Source: JAFAFN01 sp963707555
GTDB taxonomy: Bacteria > Actinomycetota > Acidimicrobiia > Acidimicrobiales > Microtrichaceae
Assembly: GCA_963707555.1 (NCBI GenBank)
Contig: CAVPQM010000025.1
Coordinates: 71,655 to 135,654 of the forward strand
Reading direction: 5' to 3'
Length of the DNA: 64,000 nucleotides
The notes under the pieces were generated by a model. That model saw only the letters and a program-made list of their open reading frames with translations. It had not been told where the DNA came from and searched no databases. Within the stretch, counting starts at the first letter, position 1. Each line of letters begins with the position of its first letter. The position numbers and the translations under genes were made by a program. Shown in pieces: positions 59,005 to 64,000 of the stretch.

Positions 59005-59077
59005 TGGGCCCCGCGGGGATCGAACCCGCGACCGATGGATTAAAAGTCCACTGCTCTACCAACTGAGCTAGAGGCCC
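59005..59077 (-). tRNA. tRNA-Lys (anticodon TTT)
   Basis: Minus-strand 73-nt cloverleaf: acceptor gggcctc pairs with ggggccc, D arm ctcagttggtagag, anticodon stem tggac/gtcca-type with loop cttttaa, variable loop, T arm cgcgggttcgatccccgcg. CCA is not encoded. The 3' end faces the left (58,9xx) side, away from the accessory genes that follow. Confidence 0.97.
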
Positions 59078-59186
59078 GGGGCTCCGCGGAAGTCTCAGCG
59101 GAACTCTGGAGGTAGATCTTCCCACAGCCTTGCTGGAGCGCTGGGCCCTGTCGTGCCGTGCGGAACTTGAGAGACAACAGTTGAAG

Positions 59187-59208
59187 CAAAGAGTGCTTTG
59201 TCTCTTTG
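59187..59208 (+). promoter_or_regulatory. Inverted repeat caaagag-N8-ctctttg upstream of a winged-helix gene
   Basis: Exact 7-bp arms (59187-59193, 59202-59208). AT-rich compared with surroundings. A -10-like TACGGT follows at 59215-59220, so a regulator bound here could block the next gene, possibly the encoded protein itself. Confidence 0.4.
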
Positions 59209-59226
59209 TTTGTGTACGGTGAACTC

Positions 59227-59574
59227 GTGGACGATCTCACCGACGACCTCGACCGGGCCAAGGACGAACTTCTCGTTCTCGAACGGAAGCTCGCACGGGT
59301 GTCCGCTTCCGTGGCGGGCAAGCGGGCTGAGGTTCGCCGGCTCGAGGAGTCCATCGCCGCCGAGCAGGGGAGCGGCCTGCCGCCGAGTCGAACTGATGCG
59401 ATCGTGGCCGTCCTCGGCCGTGGGGCCGGCCCGATGTCCCCGAGTGAGGTGACCGACGCGTTGAACGAGGCTGGTCGCAGCGACGAGTTGCGTTCGGTGA
59501 CGGCAACGCTCGCCCATCTGCTGAAGAGCAAGCGAGTGATCAGGGAGGGCCGGGGGCGGTACTTGGCTGGCTGA
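59227..59574 (+). CDS. Coiled-coil and winged-helix protein, hypothetical
   Basis: About 115 residues. The first 45 form a heptad-rich helix (DLDRAKDELLVLERKLARVSASVAGKRAEVRRLEESI). A winged-helix-like domain follows (MSPSEVTDALNEAGRSDELRSVTATLAHLLKSKRVIREGRGRYLAG). GTG at 59227 is preferred because TACGGT ends 6 bp before it (leaderless); TTG 59206 or GTG 59212 would add up to 7 residues. No catalytic motif. Proteins of this shape appear as small regulators in mobile or defence regions, but I have no family match. Confidence 0.6.
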   Translation: MDDLTDDLDRAKDELLVLERKLARVSASVAGKRAEVRRLEESIAAEQGSGLPPSRTDAIVAVLGRGAGPMSPSEVTDALNEAGRSDELRSVTATLAHLLKSKRVIREGRGRYLAG

Positions 59575-59756
59575 GGCCAAGTGGTGCTCGGCATTCGCGA
59601 TCGGTCAGTCGACAGAGTCCAGCGGCGCAGGCCGCTACCGGCGTCAAGGCGCTGCGCGGTCGTGTTCACTTCTGTGGGTTCGTGCCGGGCCGAGACAGCC
59701 GGTCCGCCACCCGTACCGAGACTGGAGACCGGGGCTCGCACACCCGCGCACACCGG

Positions 59757-59969
59757 TCACAGCGAGCCTGATGGCAGCGTGCCTGGCTGGATCCGTGCAG
59801 CCTCGACGAACGCCTCGACGTCGGCGGCGAGCACCTGAATCTTGCGCCCCATCCTGTACTCCGGCAGGGAGCAGTCGTCGATCAACCCGTACACCGTCCG
59901 CGTGGCGACGCCGAGGTGCTCGGTGGCTTCGGCGGTCGAAGGCCACAGCGGGTCGCGGGTCCAGTCCAC
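59757..59969 (-). CDS. Excisionase-like helix-turn-helix protein
   Basis: 70 residues: PSTAEATEHLGVATRTVYGLIDDCSLPEYRMGRKIQVLAADVEAFVEAA is the HTH_17 (Xis/AlpA/MerR-like) pattern, ending in a short tail. GTG at 59969. The upstream sequence on the same strand stays open in another frame (LSDICNGARTPILIGEVLASIG) and could be an extension lost by a frameshift. Such proteins direct excision of integrated elements or regulate their operons; no integrase is in the window. The 59575-59756 gap holds nothing I recognise. Confidence 0.68.
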   Translation of the reverse strand: MDWTRDPLWPSTAEATEHLGVATRTVYGLIDDCSLPEYRMGRKIQVLAADVEAFVEAARIQPGTLPSGSL

Positions 59970-60150
59970 ACACCCCGATCGACGCCAACACTTCGCCGAT
60001 GAGGATCGGCGTGCGGGCGCCGTTGCAGATGTCCGACAGCTTCGCTGACGACGCTGTTGAGCCGATCGGATCATTTCCACCCGACACCGAATCTCCGCGC
60101 CGTTGCTGCCGAAAGATCCTCCACAGGTATGTCTGTCGAGGAAGGGTGAG

Positions 60151-62950
60151 ATGGGCCAAGGCATCGCTACAAGTGACGTTGTGTCTGATCAGCGCCGCCA
60201 GCTCCGCGCGGTGTCGGCGCTGCTCCAGGCCGTAAGAGCAGTCCTGCCCCCTGCGCCGACGTCGAGTGAGCCGCCCGAGGTCCGGCCCGACATCCCCGAG
60301 TGGGGACCTGAGGCTGTCTGGGGCCCAACTCGCTGGGAAGCCCATGCCGAGGCGCTGACCGAACGCATCGACGCGAACCGTGCCGCCGCCGAGGCCGCTC
60401 TCGACGAGTACACAGCGCAACAGCACGAGTCCACCAGGATCTGGCGCGACCAACTCGCCGCTGTCGTCCACGCGACCACGACGGAGCTCGCCCCCGTCCG
60501 CGATGCGGCAGCCGAGATCGCTAGGGCGGCGCGACGTGGAAGCCGAGCTGCGGCGCGACGCTGCAACCACCGAGACACTCGGCGAACGTTCCGCCCGAAA
60601 CACGGAGCTGAACAGCCGGTTCTCGGAGCTGCTGGCCGGTGTGGACCGCACGTCGCACATCCCAATGCGTGACCTGTGGACCAGCTGCGGACCGAACGAG
60701 GCGGCACCGATCGCCCGAATCGGCGAAGGTGCCCTCGGGCTCGCCGCCATGGTCCCGGCGCGGTCCAACGTCGTGTTCAGCGGCGAGGGACCGGCAGCGT
60801 CCGAAGCGCTCCGTTCATGGCTGTTGCGCCTCCTCGCCAGCCGGCCCGCAGGGTCACTTCGGATCCGGTTCGCGGATCCGACGTACATGGGGAACTCGCT
60901 CGGAACGCTGTTCGAGCTTCGCGGTGTCGAGCTTCTCGTCGGGTCCGGGCCTGCAGTCACCGGCGACGAGGTGGCAGCACTATTGGAGTACGCCCGCCAG
61001 CGCGTGTCGCAGGTGAACTCCCAGGCGCTCCGAGGGCGCTACGCCAGCATCGACGAGTTCAACCACGACGCCCCGATCCCAGAGCATCAGCTGGTCGTCG
61101 CAGCGTTCGGCATTCCCGGTCGCTGGAGTGCATCGCAGATCAGCGACTTGGCCCACCTCGCCGAGATGGGACCGCCGTGCGGTGTGTCGGTGCTCGCCTC
61201 GATCGACGCCACCGAACCGACCGACTCGGCGCTGTCGAAAGCGGTAGAGCGCCTCCGCACCGGCAAGTGGACCACGACCCTCGACCACATCGAGCCATCG
61301 CCGGAGCTGCGCGGGGAGCTTGCCCGCGCCGGCACGATCGCGATCGACACGGCCGGATCGGATGACGAGGTGCGCACCTGGCTCAACGGGTTCACGACGT
61401 CTGCATCCGAAGCTCTCGCCCCGGCGATCGACATCACCACGCTCCTCGTCGACACGGGGCTGAGCTCCGCCGACGGGCTGGTGATCCCGATCGGGATCGG
61501 TGCAAACGAGCCGGTTGCTGTGACCTTTGCGGACGACCCGGTGCACGGGCTCGTCGTCGGCGGGACCGGGTCCGGCAAGACGACCATGTTGCACACGCTG
61601 ATCCACTCTGCAGCGCAGCGCTACAGCCCCGACGAGCTCGAGCTGTGGTTGATCGACCTCAAGGAAGGTGTCGAGTTCCGCCAGTACGCCAACGACCCGG
61701 GCCCGGGGCTCCCGCACGCGCGGGTGGTCGCCTGCGCGTCTGATCCCGAGTTCGCGCTCGCAGCGATGGAAGGACTCGTCGCGGAGGGCCGGCGTCGCGG
61801 CGAGATGTTCCGCGAATGCAACGTTCGTGGTCTGGCCGCCTACCGCGAGAGCAGCGGCGCCGCGCTGCCCCGCATCCTGTGCATCATCGACGAATGCCAC
61901 CTCCTTCTCGGTGACCGCAAGCTCGGGCAGAGCGGCTGGAACGCCCTCGCATGGCTCGCGAAGGAGGGCCGGGCGTTCGGCATCCATGTGCTGCTCGCAA
62001 CGCAGTCGCTTGCCGGCATGGGTGTGAACGCCGGGGAGACCGCTTCGGTGTGGCGCCAGATCCAGATGCGCCTCGCCCTGCGCTGCCACGCCTCCGACGC
62101 CGCGCTGATCTTCGGAGACATCAATACCGCTGCACAGGGACTCGCACCCAAGGGAGACGGCGTGCTCAACAACGCCTTCGGCGACCCTGCAGCGAACATC
62201 CGCCTCCAGGTTGCCCACACCCCCGACGAGCTCGCCTCCGAGATCCGAGCCGCACAGGCCGAAGAGTGGGGTCGCCGCACCGACCAGATCGCGTTCACCG
62301 GCGACGAGCTCGCACAGTGGACGCCGCTGCTTCGTACGAGCGGGAACCGTTCGATCACGCTGGGTCGCCCCCTCGACCTCGATGCCGTCGTCGAAGTGCC
62401 CCTCGACCTCGCGCAGCGCATCGGCTTCATCGGCCCGAGCGCTGGGACCACCGCAGCGCTGACGATCGCCGCCCACGAACTCGCCAGGCACGCCCCCCAT
62501 GCCACGGTCGCCGTCATCGAAGGGTCAGCGACCACCCCGGCAGCCGGTCAGCTCGCCGCCGACCTCCACGCGGCGCTGATCAGAGCTGACCAGATCATCG
62601 GCATGCTCACCGCCGACCTTCCCGACGTCATCATCGGGTTCAACCTCGACCGGTTGCGCGTCCCGCTTCCCGACGACTGGCGGTCAACAGCCCAGCCGCC
62701 CCTCGCCCAACTGCTGGCCCTGGCCAACAAGCACGAGACGCTGTTCCTGGGCGCCTGGTCGAACCCGACCGCCGCCTACGAGCAGTGCGGCGGGAGCACG
62801 ACACGACCGCCGTTCACGATCACTGTCGATACCGCCGACGGCGCGGCCGGTGCCCTCCGCGGACTCGTCACGTTCCACCCGAGCTCCGCGATCTCACGAG
62901 CGCCCCGCCCGTTCATTCCGTGGGCGCCGCTGGAAGGGGCATCGAAGTGA
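60151..62950 (+). CDS. Large FtsK/SpoIIIE-family ATPase with EccC-like multi-module layout, one frameshift
   Basis: About 932 residues. N-terminal helical region with coiled coil (residues ~10-200); the frame changes near 60535 between AEIARA and DVEAELRRDA. Then three RecA-like modules: a degenerate first (VVFSGEGPAASEALRSWLLRLL, ~residues 210-400), an intact second with Walker A VVGGTGSGKTTMLHTL (~468-483) and Walker B RILCIIDECHLLLG (~573), and a degenerate third (IGFIGPSAGTTAALTIAAHEL, ~760-930). One active and two inactive modules recall EccC of type VII secretion, but there is no N-terminal membrane anchor. ATG at 60151 follows gaagg. Its stop overlaps the next start (GTGA). Confidence 0.75.
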
Positions 62951-63657
62951 CAGCCATCGCTGATCCGTTCGAACTGGTCGACAACCTCGAGCAGCTCCGC
63001 GAGGAGCTGCTCGCCTTGGAAGCGCTCGACGAACCCGCGCAGAGCCGAAATGAGCTCGACGAGATCGCCGACGAAGCAGCCCGGGTCGCCTCTGCTGCCG
63101 TCCGGGCCGCCGACGAGGTGCGCCAGGCGCAGCAACAGGCGTCACGCCAACACGACACACTCCGACAGCAGACTCTCGATCGTCTCCTGGGTGCCTTCAA
63201 TGCCCGCCAGGCGCAGATCGACTCCGAGCTCCGTGCTCGCACAGCGAACGCAGCGTCCAACGCGGAACGCACACGAGCTGCCAGCGTTCGGGCTCGGCGG
63301 CAGCGCCTCACTCGGCTCGCGCTGTGGCTCGGCCCGGCGTGCGTCGTCATCCTCGGATTCGTCGCCGCACTCCTCGAAGGGGAGTATCGCGACGCCGGCG
63401 ACTTCGTCGTCCCCATCGTGTGCGCCGGCATCTGGGGCGGCGTCGCCGAAGCCCTCTACCGGTACTTGCGTCGAAGGGCCGCGGCCACCACGCCAAGAGG
63501 CGGCCCGGACCCGAGGTGGGCTACCGGGCGGCCCGGTGTCGCCGCTGCGTGTTCAGCCGTCGCGCTCGTCGTCACCCCCATCGCGATCACCGGCGCCTGC
63601 ATCGTCATCCCGCTAGCGGTCATCGCCGCAGCCATCTACTTCTCCGACAAGACCTGA
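62947..63657 (+). CDS. Coiled-coil membrane protein of the FtsK-like cassette
   Basis: 236 residues: a long helical cytoplasmic region (residues ~8-120, Ala/Glu/Arg-rich heptads such as VASAAVRAADEVRQAQQQASRQHDTLRQQ), then about four membrane helices (LALWLGPACVVILGFVAALL; FVVPIVCAGIWGGVAEALY; a hairpin in GVAAACSAVALVVTPIAITGACIVIPLAVIAAAIYF). GTG at 62947 overlaps the ATPase stop (GTGA), so it is translated with it and could supply the membrane anchor that the ATPase lacks. No family match known to me. Confidence 0.7.
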   Translation: MTAIADPFELVDNLEQLREELLALEALDEPAQSRNELDEIADEAARVASAAVRAADEVRQAQQQASRQHDTLRQQTLDRLLGAFNARQAQIDSELRARTANAASNAERTRAASVRARRQRLTRLALWLGPACVVILGFVAALLEGEYRDAGDFVVPIVCAGIWGGVAEALYRYLRRRAAATTPRGGPDPRWATGRPGVAAACSAVALVVTPIAITGACIVIPLAVIAAAIYFSDKT

Positions 63658-63684
63658 TTACCCGCCAACCAAGGAGCATCAACC

Positions 63685-63963
63685 ATGTCCGGATTCGTCC
63701 AAGAGCACATCGACGCCCTCGAAGCAGCGAAGGTCGCCGCAACAGCGGTTCAGGATCAGATGCTGAGCGAACTCACCGCCGGCGCCTCTGGCGCTACCGG
63801 AGCTCTCGAAGGCATCGACGCCGTGATCGCACAGCGCATCGGCGACGTTGTCGACGATGCGACCAGGGCGCTCACCGAAGCGATCAATGCCGCCTTCGAG
63901 GGCGTCGTTGCGACCCTGGACGCCGAGATCGCCGCCGCCGAGGGCATCCTCGAGCACGCCTGA
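63685..63963 (+). CDS. 92-residue helical protein of the FtsK-like cassette
   Basis: Small, predicted almost wholly alpha-helical protein (HIDALEAAKVAATAVQDQML...ATGALEGIDAVIAQRIGDVVDDATRALTEAI), 28 bp after the membrane protein gene, with the good ribosome site aaggagcatcaacc. Length and two-helix layout recall WXG100/Esx proteins, but there is no WXG turn and no YxxxD/E C-terminal signal. It may be a substrate or subunit of the cassette. Confidence 0.65.
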   Translation: MSGFVQEHIDALEAAKVAATAVQDQMLSELTAGASGATGALEGIDAVIAQRIGDVVDDATRALTEAINAAFEGVVATLDAEIAAAEGILEHA

Positions 63964-63974
63964 CCTTCAGTTCG

Positions 63975-64000
63975 ATGACCCTCGCAGACGCCATCGACGA
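63975..64000 (+). CDS. Start of the next gene (partial)
   Basis: ATG at 63975 opens MTLADAID and runs off the edge, 12 bp after the previous stop. Same strand and spacing as the cassette, so probably its fourth gene. Nothing more can be said from 26 bases. Confidence 0.4.

Noticed and set aside
59005..59077. tRNA-Lys as attachment site of the accessory cassette
   Set aside because: Integration normally uses the tRNA 3' end, which faces left here; the cassette lies on the 5' side, and no duplicate of the tRNA end is visible to the right within the window.
63685..63963. Calling the 92-residue protein a WXG100/Esx protein
   Set aside because: Size and helicity fit, but there is no WXG turn and no YxxxD/E export signal.

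Overview
The window is very GC-rich (clearly above 65% by eye, with G/C at nearly every third codon position) and comes from an actinomycete. The evidence is a type I multidomain fatty acid synthase, a WhiB7-like regulator, an Rpf-like lysozyme-fold lipoprotein, a SARP/AfsR-type regulator, CtpE-like ATPase and many GTG or leaderless starts. The single-chain acetyl-CoA carboxylase and SodB-type superoxide dismutase beside FAS-I would fit an Acidimicrobiia (Ilumatobacter-like) genome; that placement is inference. About two dozen conserved genes are broken by isolated +/-1 frameshifts with homology resuming at once in the next frame. These look like sequence errors rather than decay, so broken genes are annotated as single CDSs with the break position given.

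Layout. 1-12688: fatty-acid operon (FAS-I missing its N-terminus, AcpS, fused biotin carboxylase/BCCP/carboxyltransferase), coupled by ATGA overlaps. 12837-14318: MntR/DtxR-type regulator with its own operator and a coupled orphan gene. 14473-20034: acyl desaturase, a PKD-repeat/glycine-rich lipoprotein, and an Rpf-like lipoprotein behind a CRP-type site. 20161-28688: VIT transporter, a patatin/acyltransferase/P-type ATPase cluster, a 48-residue lipopeptide, SodB, MFS exporter and a ParA-like ATPase. 28746-36003: dienelactone hydrolase-like enzyme, S1-domain protein, SnoaL-like protein, P450 and a superfamily 2 helicase. 36199-45291: SARP-AAA regulator, membrane glycosyltransferase, HrpB helicase, rhodanese lipoprotein and a membrane protein. 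45368-49708: ABC1 kinase, PdxH, CcdA, TlpA and WhiB7. 50271-58969: MBL-fold hydrolase, Orn, Dut, metallophosphatase, ECF sigma factor with partner, MauE-like protein, GH38-like protein and a small membrane protein.

59005 to the end: after tRNA-Lys(TTT) the character changes to an accessory segment with less extreme codon bias. It carries a coiled-coil/winged-helix protein, an excisionase-like HTH protein, a large FtsK/EccC-like ATPase, a coiled-coil four-helix membrane protein and a 92-residue helical protein, continuing past the right edge. This cassette is the best candidate for an undescribed system here.

Regulatory highlights: a 20-bp MntR-like palindrome over a leaderless promoter; a CRP-type site about 58 bp upstream of the expected start of the Rpf-like transcript; and an upstream ORF plus intrinsic terminator in the whiB7 leader, the layout of an antibiotic-responsive attenuator.
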